From NCBI GenBank assembly GCA_027186245.1, contig CP114486.1, positions 2,542,001-2,606,000 on the forward strand: DNA of 64,000 nt. Direction: 5' to 3'. Made by a program: the position numbers and the translations under genes. Below the pieces are notes generated by a model, which had not been told where the DNA came from, made no database searches, and saw nothing but the letters and a program-made list of their open reading frames with translations. Every line of letters starts with the position of its first letter. Positions within the stretch are counted from its first letter, which is position 1. This DNA is from Coriaria nepalensis. Its lineage: Eukaryota; Streptophyta; Magnoliopsida; Cucurbitales; Coriariaceae. This document shows, in pieces, positions 46,761 to 59,480 of the stretch.

Positions 46761-47600
46761 TCATGTCGAATTCTTTCTGCAATAATCTTTGTACCGAAGT
46801 TGAATTTTCAATGACTTGTTATACATGCACTATAATTATGTCCCAGGAAAAGAAAGTGTCGGTTTCATTCAAATCTCATCTACTAAACAGAGAAAATCCC
46901 ATGGTCCAGAAAAACCTACACTACAGGTCTGTGCAAGGTAAATAATTTAGTCAATATTCAAGGTACAAGGTTACCTTCCCATGCATTTCAACCTCCAATC
47001 CTTCTGCTTTCGGCTTAAGGGTCTACCCTTACTCAAGGGGTCCCTATTTTCTTTACAATTCGCCAACTTCCATACACAACTCCCCAGTTCTTCTTCTACA
47101 GATTCGAGCACGAAAACTCCATCATTTTCCATGCATTTACTCTCTACATCCTCTACATAATTTACGCGCATCGGCATGTCTTTAAACCTATCCAAGTCAT
47201 CAGGTATCTTTAAGTATCCTCTCTGCTCCCGGAGAAGATATCTTCACGACAAAAAGAAAAAAAAAATTCCTTCTTTAGCTCTCTTGCAAGTATCACTAGT
47301 CATAGTTAAAGATCTGTTTTTTGTTGATAACATCATTAGATTATCTCAAGAACCAAATCATCAGGAATTTTACCTTTGTTCCCAACTTCGTCTATTCTCC
47401 TTTTGTACTCTTTATTGTATCTCTCAAGTTCTTTCAAGGTAGGGCAACCATATCTAATCAGGATATAATTGGTGTATCAGATTCAAAATATAATCTAGTG
47501 TTATTATCTCATACTCTTGATTAATGAAAACAGAGGCCTAACTTGGTAAAGAGCTTGTCGAGTCTGACATAGCTGTAACCACGTGACGAGAGTAAGTCTT
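46761..47600 (-). CDS. Unrecognised multi-exon gene or remnant
   Basis: Four minus-strand blocks fit together in phase with good splice signals: exon A (from an unresolved 5' boundary near 47590 down to 47543, reading DLLSSRGYSYVRLDKLFTK), exon B (47453-47374, YGCPTLKELERYNKEYKRRIDEVGNK), exon C (47218-46975, GYLKIPDDLDRFKDMPMRVNYVEDVES...) and a short exon D (46776-46761, ending RKNST and stop). The product is charged, with no signal peptide or membrane segment. I do not recognise the family. The 5' end is not solved: upstream of exon A this frame has a TGA near 47614, and no in-frame ATG was found, so the copy may have lost its start or be frameshifted. Possible N-terminal coding in another frame is seen up to 47700. 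Confidence 0.45.
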
Positions 47601-47732
47601 GAAAGCGTATAGTTTGATGTCATCGCCAAATTGGAGCAGAACCTCGTGGGCTATATAGAGAGGGCCCGCTCGCCCCAAGGAACGCTTTGTAACACGACCC
47701 CACCTCCATCTCCAATCTAGGTAACTTAACAA

Positions 47733-48484
47733 TTAGAGTATCCCAAAAACCAATTGATTGTGTAGGTTTAGATAATGAACAGGTTTAAATACTATTTTTA
47801 ATATTTATAAAAATAATTATTTCCCAAGGTCGGTTTTACGGTTTTAGAACCTTTTGTTTTTTCGGCCGAAGGGTTTTTAGGGCCTTAGTCATTTGGTTGG
47901 GTCATTAACGTTGGGCTACGCTGGTTTTGACAAGAAAACCCACCAAATGGGCTTCAGAGTAAATTTTCATTAGTTAAAAGGGGTGTTTCTTGTGTATTCT
48001 GATGATATATCGTTAATGTGTTATTTCTATTTTCCTAAGTTTCATTTGAGATCGAAATGTCGTTTATAAATGCAGGCATAACTCGTATAAGAAATTTAGT
48101 AGTAGATTTATTTATCGTAAACCGATCAATCATAATAATAAATCGAATGAATTAATCTATAATAAAATCGAATTAATCCCGAAACTTCTTGAATAATAAA
48201 AAAAAAAAAAATCCGAAAAAGGGAAAGAAGAAACCTCAATTGTTACAATTTAAAAGGGTTACGTTTGTTTTGAGAAAAAGAAAAGAATAAAACCTGTCTT
48301 AGATTCCCTATCCTTAGGAATCAAGTCGTAATGGTCCAAGAACAAGAACACTAGATATGCTACTATTATATACCCATATCGTTTTCTTTTCTAGAATTTT
48401 TGTTTTTTTTTTTGAATATGCATCTAAATCTTATATAAAGTTATATTCCTTTCTTTATTTATTATATGCTTACACTATCACTCT

Positions 48485-48528
<44 letters not shown>

Positions 48529-49313
48529 ATTGTAACCAGCCAACGAACCAAACAAGGGTTGCATTACGGAAGCAACTACATGAATACTAATGATTACAAT
48601 TATTCGATGCCCACCAAGCTCTCTACTATATTATGGTATGATATAGCCAATTATTTGTAGCCGTCATCAGCAACAATTCACTTTAGGTTGTTTATAAAAA
48701 ATATATAATATATAGATTTTTTTGATATTAAATAAATTAATTTATCTTAATCATATAAAAACTCATTATATACATGATTTTTACCTCTTCATAATTGTGC
48801 TGACTTAAAGGTTACGCTAGTCAAAAGACTCTCCTTTTTAACTTTATGCTTGGGGGGAGAATTTTGGGATGTAGTTAATAAACCTAAGTAATGGAACTTG
48901 AGTCTCGAACCAATTCCAATTCACTACATCATATGATGTTCAAAAGTGTAATCTGATGATACTTGTTCGAGATCAGTGAATAATTTATAATTCAGTATTT
49001 GAGAATCACAATCAAATAATTGGAACCTAACTTAAAGGGTAACAACTAACCGATCGAAACAAAATAGCTGGAATGACTCATAATGGGAACAGCATCGAAA
49101 GGCATAATTAGCTGTTAAACTTTTATACCCATGTTGTGGAATGAAAGAGCAAAAATAATAATAATAATAATAATAATTAAAAATAAAAATAAATAAATAT
49201 GGGAACAAATTAAATATGTTCAACTTGGCATACGAAGTGTCAAGGTATTGTAATTCCATGTCTATAATGCATCTACTTTTTTAGGGCAAAAGGTGGAGAG
49301 CTTTTGCTTACAG

Positions 49314-49344
<31 letters not shown>

Positions 49345-50137
49345 TTCTCTTAAATGGATTATAACACAAGGAGAAGAGATCATTGTCATTATTGTATTAG
49401 TATGTAAGTGTATATATGACCCCATTTCATATGATATGGGCATTCTGTTCGGATTCTCCAATTATTCTATGACATTAGGGTGGCAAAATTCCCGGTCCTA
49501 ATAAAAATCTCAATATCGTATACAATATTAGTATTAATGTTAAGTACCCGTCAAATATCAGTACCGATCTTAATCCCATTATTAAATGTAATTGAATGTG
49601 AAATGCCTTATTAGCTTCTAGAGAAATTATTCCCCCTCTAAAAAATATCGGTCGAGAGAAAATCATTGCAATTACAACTTGAAGTGCCACTTCAAGTCAG
49701 AAACTTGATACCTATTGCACCATAACATAACAAAGAATCCAATCCACACAAAAAGCCAAAATAGAAAGCATTGCAAAACTACATGCATAAATAGTAGAAA
49801 GGGCCAGTCCCGACACATTACTTCCATACATATAATAACGAAGCCAAGTTTGAGGACGATAAAGATCTCTTCCAAGACACAGCCATATTACAGTAGCAAT
49901 AACACTATAAGACAACAAAAACTAAATCATAAACAGAGACCATTTTCACCAGCATACTGTTACGCCCTGTCAAAAACAAACACAGCCAATCACCTACCAC
50001 CCTAATTATTAATAAACGACCCATCCTAATCATCCCTACTTAACCCGCACTAATTCAACTATTAAGCATCATTAACCACGTCAATATCACCAAACCCTAC
50101 CTACGAAGAGTCAAATTGAAAATTGCATGCACGTCAA
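47733..50137. other. Intergenic with homopolymers and microsatellites
   Basis: No gene is supported. A 31-base A run lies at 48495-48525, an AAT microsatellite near 49155-49178, and a TA microsatellite near 49316-49345. The last 100 bp is the 3' region of the P450 gene. Confidence 0.6.
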
Positions 50138-51800
50138 TCAAACAGCGGCAACAGACCTAGGCACGGCCTTACAAACAAGAGGACTGTTCATCTCCATTGA
50201 TAGCTTGAGGCATTCTGACAAGTCCACGCCACCACAACCGTCGGCGGGAACCCACTTGAAGCACTGAAGCAACCGGGCAAGCCAGAGATGCACGGTGGCT
50301 AACCCCATTGCTTTTCCCGGACAAACCCGTCTGCCCGACCCGAACGGTGCCAACCTCAGATCACTTCCCAACACAGTCACTTCCTCTTCCATGAATCGTT
50401 CCGGCTTGAACGTCTCCGGTTCGGACCAGACTTTTTCGTCGTGCGTTATGGCCCACATATTCACCATGGCTGTAGTTCCCGCCGGAATGAAGTTTCCAGA
50501 TATACAAACGTCGTGGATTGCTAGACGGGCCCATGAGAGTAATGGGCCAGGAGGGTGCATTCTCAGACATTCCTTCACTATGGATTGTAGATATGGTAAG
50601 CTTGAGATATCGGAATCGGATACCGGACGGGCAGAGTTTCCGACAACCAAATCGATTTCTGACTGTGCTTTGGATTGGATTTCTGGATGTAATACCATTC
50701 TAGCAAGTGTCCATTCTAGTAGAATAGCGACCGTATCTGTCCCTCGAAAAATCATTTCCTAAGCGTACAAAAATGTAAACAGAAATATGAGAAAATCTAA
50801 ACAGAATTAACGGTTCAAAGTATTATGATTATAATCTTACCCAAAGAATAGCGATCATATCCGAGTCGTTGAGCTTATGATCCTTCTCCAGATCAAGCAG
50901 AACGTCGACGAAATCTCCAGTGGCATTACTCTCTTCATCTTTGTCCTCATTACGATTAGCTCTACTCGTTCTATGATCATCAATGATTTTCCCCACGAAT
51001 ATATTAACCCTAGAAACCAGATTTCGGCATCGTTTTCTCACTCTCTGTAAATCTAACCAGCCTAGAAGGGGAAAATGATCGCTCCAGTTGAAGATTCCAA
51101 GCAGCTCGTACCCTTCGCTCACCATTTTCTCAAGCTCAAGCCCTTCTCCGCCATCAGTAAACTCGTACGATATACCGAACACCGTCTTCATTATGTTGTT
51201 AAGAGAAGCGAAATGAAGTATCCTCTTAATCTGTACCTTACCACTGTCGGCCATTCGAGAGTTTATTTCTTCTACCATTTTCAAACCCATTTCACGTCGG
51301 AAGCCTTCAAAGCTCGCTATTCGTCTAGGGCTGAATAGATGAGTCGATGAGATCCTCCTCAGCTCTCTCCAGTAGAGACCGTAGGGAGCAAAGCCCATCG
51401 CTCTGTGGAAGAGAAGCTCGTACGCCGATTCCTTAACCGGTCTATCAGCAAAAGCCGAGCTGTTAAGAACTTCCTTCGCCGTATCGGGATGGCTAGATAT
51501 GACGAACCGGGTTAGACCGACGGAAAACGCCATTAATTGCTCGGCGTGGAAGGTGCGAGAGAGCTTGGCTAATACCCGATGAGGTGTGATAGAACCGGTG
51601 AAGACGTTGAGTAAACCGACGAGCGGGAAACCGCTCGGACCAGGAATGGCGAATCGAGTTTTGGACTTGGATAATGCCCATGCTAACCCGCCCGGAGCGA
51701 GAAAGTAAGCGAAGGTTGCAGTGAAAATGAGAAAACAAAGAAGAGCTTCGAAACTGACTATGGAGGACTGAAGGCATAGAAAATCGATCGCTGAAGTCAT
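50138..51800 (-). CDS. CYP78A: Cytochrome P450, CYP78A subfamily
   Basis: Two minus-strand exons (51800-50841 and 50758-50138) join in phase to 526 residues, with the single intron at the position typical of CYP78A genes. Features in order: N-terminal hydrophobic anchor (about 12-35), proline hinge [12 protein letters not shown], the subfamily motif [42 protein letters not shown]-helix [17 protein letters not shown]-helix KECLR, FKPERF and heme loop [11 protein letters not shown] with the ligand cysteine. CYP78A enzymes are endoplasmic-reticulum mono-oxygenases of unknown substrate that promote organ and seed growth (KLUH/CYP78A5 and relatives). Closeness to an AtE1-like gene, as at At1g13690/At1g13710 in Arabidopsis, suggests the CYP78A5 lineage, but subfamily rank needs a tree. 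Confidence 0.96.
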
Positions 51801-54800
51801 TTTTGGCGCCTAAATGAAGAGGCGGGGGAGGAGAGAGAGAGGGAGGAAGGTGGGCACGATAGGAGAAGTGGGGAGGAGGAGTGTATAAATAGAAGGTTAG
51901 AGGTTGAGTTAATAAATGGTTGGGGGGAGTAATTTAACCGTGGTTAATTCAAACTGTAACTATGGTTAAAACGGCAGTAGCCTTTTTAATGGCGCGAATC
52001 AATTTGGGAATAGTGAAAGGACGATTCGGTTCGGGGTGAGTGGGCCACCACAAACTGCTACAGTACTAGGCAGAAGTAGCTTGGCTTGTAGTAATGGGAA
52101 CAGTAAATGGGACAGGTGTGTGTGATTAAAGCCACAGTTAGGTCAAGAACAACTTTGAAGAGATTAACTTATAGCCGTTGATCTGCACTTTTTACTTTAG
52201 TTGGTGCTGGTCCGTCCGTATTGAATCTGTCCGTATAAAGCAGAAAATACTACGGTCTTGTTTTTAGCTTCGAGTGTACCACCAGTAATTATCAGTTGTT
52301 ATGAATTGAATTGATTCTCTATATATTTTTTTAATATTTTTATTTTTATTTTTCAGAATATACGTTCTACTAGTTTTTGCGTATAGCCACTCAATTGAAA
52401 AACCTGTCGCCTATTGCGCCACTATTTTAGAGGTTTTTTTTGTGACATAGATCTGTCTTGTGAATTTGGGTTGAAATTTATGGGTTTCTAAAACATACTT
52501 CATTTCTGTCCTGAATCTAACTGTGACTGTTGAGTGAGTGTAATTCTAAGAAGCAAAAAAAAAAAAAAAAAGCCTCTATATAGAAAACTACATAGTCTAT
52601 AGGCACGCACCCCTTCATATTTTCACAAAAGAGCTTCTTCATCTCCAAGTAGCAAATAGTGACACAATTAGCCACATTACTTTGTACATTTCCAGGTTGA
52701 TCGTCCTTCAGGTAAGGAGGAGTTCCATCTGCAACCACTTTCACGTACTTACAGATCTGCATCACATTCTTCCGGTTGAAATGAAGCAAACAATTACAAA
52801 TGCCTTTTTCTATTTGGACGAACTCCACCCAAGAGCTAAGTGTGCGTGTCTTCTCAGCCGGAGCCTCGTTTTTCTGTGGCATCGGAGACGGAGGGCAATG
52901 CAGCGTTGGAGGCAAGGGCATAGGTTGTAGACGTCAATTCTTCTTGAAAATTTCTAATATTACCGATTATTTTGAATATATAAAATAAAAAGAGATAAAT
53001 TAATAATTTAATTGAAGAATTATAAATAAATTTATTTTATTTTATTTACAATTTATTTAATTATATATATATATATATATATGTCTAATAATACGTGGTT
53101 TGCATGCGTGAGGGTCGTACGGAAAGTGAGACGGGGCAGCGAGTAGGCATTACGGCGCCGTCCTATTTGTCAGGAACCCCCCCAGCCCCACGCCGTCTGA
53201 GTGACCTGCTGGCTCCCTTTCCCTCCATCCGTGAATCTGTTTTGCGGGCTCCACTACTACTTCCTTTTTGAATTGGTGGGCACCCACTCAACTCTCCGCC
53301 ACCCTCACTCTCTGTCTCTTCACGCGCCACCAAAAATCACTATACTTTTCTGTCGGTCTTCTCCGTTAATTATGTCTTGGTGCACAATCTAATCAACATG
53401 TTTAGTTTTTTTTATTTTTCCTAACGACATGGAGCCTCGATTACTTGACTTACAAGTACATTAAAAATTTTCAAATCTTTTTAAACGCATTCTTATTGAT
53501 AAAAGTCGGTCTAGTTTGTTTTAAAACTGTTAAAAACACTTTAATATGTGAAAGTGATGTGCTTAATAACTCTAATTAACTTGCTAATCAATAATAATCA
53601 CGATTTACATAAAAAAAAAAAAAATTTCTCTCTGTTTTTTTATGTCGTTGAAACGATGTCACGTGCCTAGCTTCGTGATTATTATCTGAAAATTATTAAG
53701 GTATATCATATTATTTAAAATCAACATATCATATTTTAAAAAATAAAAATAAAAATTATCCACAAAAATAAATAATATCCGGTTATTTAATTCTCCAAAC
53801 AGTAAATATTATCAACAAAATAAATCATATTTTTTATGTGAATGAAAATTTATTAAATTTAAATATTTGATTCAAAAAATAATAAAATATAAATAATTAT
53901 TGTTTCTAATTTATATATATAAATTATTATTATTTCATCTTAATAAAAATATATATTATTTTAGTAAAAATTAAAATAAATATTCATTCTTATATTTTTT
54001 TCTTTTCTTGTATAACTAAAATGTACTAAATTTTCATCTCCAGCCGATATCGACTTTTCTGTCTTTTTATTTATTATCAACTTTGTTTGTATATAGAGAT
54101 TATATTGTCTCTCAACCCCAATCTTAAAATCTTAAAAGGAAACCTTCTAACCACACCATTTGCAACAGGAACAAAAACCAATACCATCACAAGATTCAGA
54201 CCCATCTACATCGACACGTACCTGACCTCAACCCGGCGTGGTCCCAAACCTGACGATAGTATCATCATCAACCGCCACAAGTATAAGACCGTTGGTGATC
54301 AGCACAGCAGAAATCTGAACAACACTGACAAATCAACTGCTTCTCATGATCACATCTGATCAGACTACTAGATATCAAACGATCACACGCAGAAGCAAAC
54401 CCCAAACGCTCCAAGAAACGCCTTTGAAAGCCAAACGAGCGGGAAATATCTGTAGCCAATCCTATAAGGGCAACGAGCTGGAGCTGTGTTAATTGAGCTA
54501 GGAGGTGGATTTGTAGTGAGCAGCCGTAAGAGAGTACTAAGCAGATGATCGAGAAAAGCATCAATGGCGGCTGGTAAGGGAAGGACAATAACAGAAGCGG
54601 AGATGATGGTGATTAGGAGTGAGGCTAAATGTTGCGGTTCCAACCGCTTTTCGGGATTTGTAACCACCGTGGAAGGCGCGTGGAGTACCCGAATTTTCCA
54701 AACACAAAAAAAAAAGTATCCTGACATTACGACAGTAAGAGGAGCACGTAAAAGATATACTTTTATATTATTTCTTATAAATTATTTTGGTAAGTATTAT

Positions 54801-55972
54801 TTTTTGACACGACATATAATATTTTTATTTTTTTTATGTATTATATATATATATATGATATGGAGTGTACGTTACTATTATGGGTTAAATTTGATTTTAA
54901 TATTATATAAAAAATATAAATTCTTATTTTAAAATTAATTAATAATAAAAAAATTAATCAATATTTTTTATTATTAATTTTATAAATATTTTAATTTAAA
55001 TATTAAATATAATATTCTCAATAATAATTTTATATTCATATTGAAATAAGGGTAGAGTTACCGAATAATTTGCAACAAAAATCACTTGTTACATAAAAAA
55101 AAATATATATATATATAAATATAAGAGTGTGGTTTGGAATTATATTTAGTTAATGGTTTAAAATAAATTATATAATTCAAAATATATTTCTCTCATTTAT
55201 TTTAAATGACGCGGTATAATTAATTTGATGGATTAACCTTAATTTCATATCACATAAGTCTCTTTCTATAAATATAGATTTGGGACTCTTTTACTTAATT
55301 GGGCATGAATCATGTATTCAATTAAGAACCGTTAGATTTTATTTTAAAATATATCTAACCGTTATAAGTGAGGTAAAATAAAATATTAACTTTTATAAAT
55401 ATAAATATCCTACTGATCATAAATTAAATAATATTTTATTTTAAAATAAAATCTAATGATTTAATTAGACAGATAATGCATCTATCAAATTAAGTAAATT
55501 AGACTAGCTTTGGACCAAATTAAAAAGAGGAGCCCCAATCCATCCTTACCGGCACTTCCATGTTCCACCACCGCTAGCACTTGCCTAAAAAAAATTTAGG
55601 CAAGTTTTACCCAGCCCTGAGATGACGGTCCAAGTTAGCTGCAAGGGTGTTGGACCATTTTAACAGGGCTGAGCCGTGAGTATGGATGGACCCATGAGTT
55701 TAGGCCTTTTGGGCCTCGACCTGATCTTCTGTGGAGCCATGTCTCATTGTAGGAGTATATAAGCTAACCCAGGATATTTCTTCAAATATCAAATTACTGT
55801 ATGCACCGTTAAAGATTGTACAAGTTATATATATGTCAAAAATTGATGTGATACAAAAACGGGGAAAAAAGTAATCTTTCTAAAATAAGTCAAGTCAGCA
55901 AAAGATACCAAACCCGCATATAAATGGAGTCTAGTCTTCTTCGCCCTAAGCAAAAAAGAAAGAGCAATCATG
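51801..55972. other. Intergenic, 4.2 kb
   Basis: The first 150 bp is the P450 leader and promoter, with GA-rich sequence near 51820-51880. The rest lacks a supportable gene. Frames at 52517-52921 (minus) and 54268-54727 (minus) are open but show no recognisable domain. A poly(A)/TA-rich tract lies at 53055-53085. Long AT-rich stretches fill 53.6-55.5 kb. Confidence 0.55.
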
Positions 55973-57440
55973 TTAATTTGGATGTAGATTAAGAGAAAGA
56001 GGAGGGATAAAGTAATCCTTGGAGAGGCCCCAAATGTTGAGATGAACCTCTTCAATTTTCCAAATCTCCTCCATCTCCCTGGTGTGACTTGAAGATATCT
56101 CACCATATCTAAATACATTCACCTTAGTCTTCCCACTATGTGCAATATTTACTCCATCCACATACTTATAGTTTTCAATCACTGATTCTGTGCTTGTCTC
56201 CCAAAACACATCTTCATCCCCTTTTGTTCTCATCCTTAGAAGCCGAGAGTCCTCGAACTGAATCAACAGACCCGAACGTTGGCTGAAGTAACCCCATATC
56301 GTGTGATGGATTATTTCATAGTTCGAACAGCTTTGTGCCTCTCTAACCGCCGGACTTGTTTCGAGCTTCAGTATGAAGCAATCTTCGTCGTTAATTATTT
56401 TTTCCCCGATGCATACCGCGTCTAGGAACAAGTTTGCAGTCGCCCTTGGGTCCAAACCCTAAAATTAAAGTAATTAACAATCATACAATGATGTAGCTTC
56501 ATCATTACCGTTTGAAGTATACAATGTACATATCATAACGAATAACTGATTCTACTACTTCATTCTCAAGACATGATTATGAACAACTTACTTGTAAGAA
56601 ACGGCGAAGGGGTCTCGGAGCACCTTTCGAGATGGGGCTTTGTTTGTTCGAAGAATGACGCCATGAAATCTTGCCATTGCTACCGCATATGACCTTGCAC
56701 TCGGATACCACAAACTCTAGCAGCCATAAATCTGGATTCTTTTGCCAAAGCACAAACCCTCCAACCTCCACCGTGTTTTTCTTTATCTCTACACTCTCTT
56801 CAGATTGATGAAACACCGACGCTTTTATCTTTACTTGCCCATTTATACACATACTGCTCACTGAATTCAATGCCGATTGCCCTCCGGTTGCCGCTATGTA
56901 TTGCTGCACTATGTATTTTGCCGTTGAAGCTTCCTATTATACATATTTGGATCCAAATGTAATCACAAATCTAAGCATATCTGTGTTCCAATGAATTGAA
57001 TGACGACTGATTTTAAGAGATTTTAGCCCTAATGCAACCATCCTTAGATTCAACAATGTTAATGACTTGAATGATTAACAATATGACAATGAATCTGAAA
57101 AAGTTATGTACACAATTAATCAAATTAATCATTAGCAGAGAGTCTTACGTACAATGGAGCTATCTTTAACGGGACGATGGATCGAGTGTCCGACTTGAAC
57201 CTGAAGTGGAATAAGGGGAGATCCGACGAGGTATAGAAGAAAAGAGAGCTCGTTGAAACGACTGGCAATGACAGGGGACAACCATCTATCGGACGCTTGA
57301 GCTTTCATCCATGTTAACATGTTTTGCAATCTTAATGACATGTCATTTCCCATGCTCGTGAACATTTCTTCCGGTATGGGGACCTCAAGGACCGTCTCGA
57401 GGCCATCGTCTCGATCCACGTTCGGACAAAGCCTCCTCAT
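55973..57440 (-). CDS. DUF620 family protein
   Basis: Three minus-strand exons (57440-57153, 56933-56592, 56458-55973) join in phase to 371 residues. The match to the plant DUF620 family rests on MRRLCPNVDRDDGLETVLEVPIPEEMF at the N-terminus, TAKYIVQQYIAATGGQSAL and VGGFVLWQKNPDLWLLE in the middle, and DPRATANLFLDAVCIGEK and GYFSQRSGLLIQFEDSRL toward the end. The family is plant-specific and its biochemical role is unknown; some databases label members lipase or lipoxygenase-PLAT proteins without proof. No signal peptide or membrane helix is visible. It is divergent from the COQ4 pseudogene, with 1.07 kb between starts. Confidence 0.9.
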
Positions 57441-58512
57441 ATGATTTATGTTGCCTTTCTTGTCTCAAGATGGATCAGAGAGAGATTCAAGAAACATTAA
57501 GAATAAGAACTCGGTTAGGGAGTGGGATTAGTCACACACCAAAATAAAAAAATAAAAAATTTGCACAAGTTTCTCATAGCCATGGGAGTGGACAGCGGGG
57601 AGTGAAAATAGTGAGAGAGAGGATGGAATGGGATTCTGGTTAAGGGTTTGTCCTTGCTTGTAGGGGACTTGCGGGTGAGATTTCCAGTTAGGAATTTGAT
57701 TTGTTTTAAGGCTTTCTATTTTTATTGGCTTCATTAATTTCGATTATTCACATGATGTGTTTTTTTTTTTTTTTTTCATATTCTCAACTCTCAACTGGGT
57801 TGATCAGCAAGGCTTCCCTCCAACAGCCCAGTTCCCGCTCCGTATTAATAAAAATGGAATACACATATATATATATATGTACATGTGTATGTACGTATGT
57901 ATGTATATATATATAAATACAACTACGTATAAATTAGTATATATATAGGATTATACTTATATATACATGGATACATACATACATACATACACACACAGAC
58001 TGAACCGCTTGAAAAACTGGGTGTTCATTCATTTCCAGTACCTCTCTCGCAAACTCTCAGAGCCGGTCTTTACCATTAAAATCAGGTAAAATTGAGAATC
58101 CATGCAGTGTTCTTTTTTCATATTATCTCACTCTCTTTTTCTTTTTTTCATAACCTTACGATTATTTATTTAGTTTTGCTGGTGGTGAAAAGATTAGTTA
58201 TTGTTTGCAAAAATGTTCGAATTGGAAAAGGGTGTTGGAATTGTATTGTATTCTGAGTGCATATGAATCTTTGGATTCATTTGAAATTGGATCCATCTGT
58301 CGTCATATCTGCTTTACTCAATCCTAGTTTGGCTTTTAGTTGAATGTTCTATCTTTTGTGGTTTCTGCTCACAAGGTGTTCGTCAAAATGTCTATGTTGG
58401 AGAGTTGCTCTCGAAGAAGTTGATGCTCTAACATATTTGTCTTGGGGGCGATAAAATTTACTATTTTTTGGTTTTTGGGTAATGTAGGATCTTGCTTCTA
58501 GGAGAACTGACC
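57441..58512. other. Intergenic between DUF620 gene and COQ4 pseudogene
   Basis: Contains the DUF620 promoter, a poly(T) run near 57759-57776, TA/TACA microsatellites near 57864-57992, and a leader-like sequence near 58020-58085 followed by a GTAAAA that could be the donor of a 5' UTR intron of the COQ4 copy. Confidence 0.5.
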
Positions 58513-59480
58513 ATGATAGGAGGTGCTTGGGTCCGACTTAATGGGTGGCAGCAAGCTGCCATTACGATTGGTTCAGCTGCCGGTGCTTTGCTGGACCCAC
58601 AAAGAGCAGATCTGATAGCAGCTCCTGCAGAAACTACCGGATAGCCGGCTTTTGAAAGAGTTCTTGAAAGAATGAAGAGAAGCCCAGAAGGCAGAGTATG
58701 TCTGTCTCTCTTTCCCATTTCCTTTTCCATGTCTCTCTTTCCCATTTCCTTTTCCATGTCCGTTCCCTTCCATTCATTGATAGTTCCAGTATTTTCTTCT
58801 CGATAGTAGCTATAACAGATGAATCTTCCTTTCATTCAAATTTTTTTCTTTTCATAACTCATCAGTCTTTAAATGGCAATAGGACTTGTACTATCTACTT
58901 GGCTACTAATATTCTATCTCCCATAAACCATTTAACTTCTAACTCCTACCAACACTATCTCTGTATCATTCCACTACTTTAAGACTGATAAAAATTCTCT
59001 TCACAGGCAGTCTCGTTAGATCGACCACATGTCATATTGTCGAATCTGGGCCATGCATGGGACCTACGGCCCAACACATTCGGAGCTGCTCACGCAAAGT
59101 TCGTGGGATCCCGGAACTTCTCTCCAGATGATAGACCACCAGTCTGGTTCCTCGACACGGACGAACTTGCCTACATGGTGATGCGTGCCCGTGAGGTGCA
59201 TGATTTCTGGCATACCCTTTTCGGTCTTCCAACAAACTTCATTGGTGAATCAACTGTAAAAGTTATTGGAGTTTGAGCAAATGTACCTCCCCATGTGTCT
59301 GTTATCAGTTCTGGGTGGAACTGCCCGATTTACTGAGAAGCAAAGGAAGTTATTTTTTCAGCATTACTTTCCGTGGGCCAGGGCTCCAGTGTACGGATAT
59401 CATGTGTGTGTATTATGAACGGCACCTCGACCAGGATTTAGAGGATGCGAGGAGCAACTGGGGGATTATTCCTGCCCAAA
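58513..59480 (+). pseudogene. COQ4: COQ4 (ubiquinone biosynthesis) pseudogene
   Basis: Clear similarity to plant COQ4, a mitochondrial scaffold of the coenzyme Q synthesis complex. Exon 1 (58513-58695) reads through [13 protein letters not shown] and then has a stop codon at 58642-58644 where the family has a residue before PAFERVLERMKRSPEG. After a 311-bp intron, exon 2 (from 59007) reads [21 protein letters not shown] and the metal-ligand-like motif HDFWHTLF. One extra base near 59268 shifts the frame into [19 protein letters not shown], and a second shift near 59383 restores [20 protein letters not shown]. The intron shows it is not a processed copy. With a nonsense codon and two frameshifts it cannot encode the protein. 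Confidence 0.9.
58704..58757. repeat. 27-bp tandem duplication in COQ4 pseudogene intron
   Basis: Two exact copies of a CT-rich 27-bp unit, at 58704-58730 and 58731-58757, just after the exon 1 donor. Confidence 0.85.

Noticed and set aside
48357..48660. Plus-strand frames containing a Lys run
   Set aside because: They depend on translating the 31-base A homopolymer at 48495-48525.
50295..50762. 155-codon plus-strand frame over CYP78A exon 2
   Set aside because: Antisense shadow of the GC-richer P450 exon with no independent support.
52517..52921. 134-codon minus-strand open frame after CYP78A
   Set aside because: It begins in a proline-rich stretch, ends through a poly-Phe run made by a poly(A) tract, and shows no recognisable motif or splice context.
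54268..54727. Two overlapping minus-strand frames and a plus-strand frame in a less AT-rich patch
   Set aside because: Open in three frames at once because of base composition. Hydrophobic stretches resemble no family I know.
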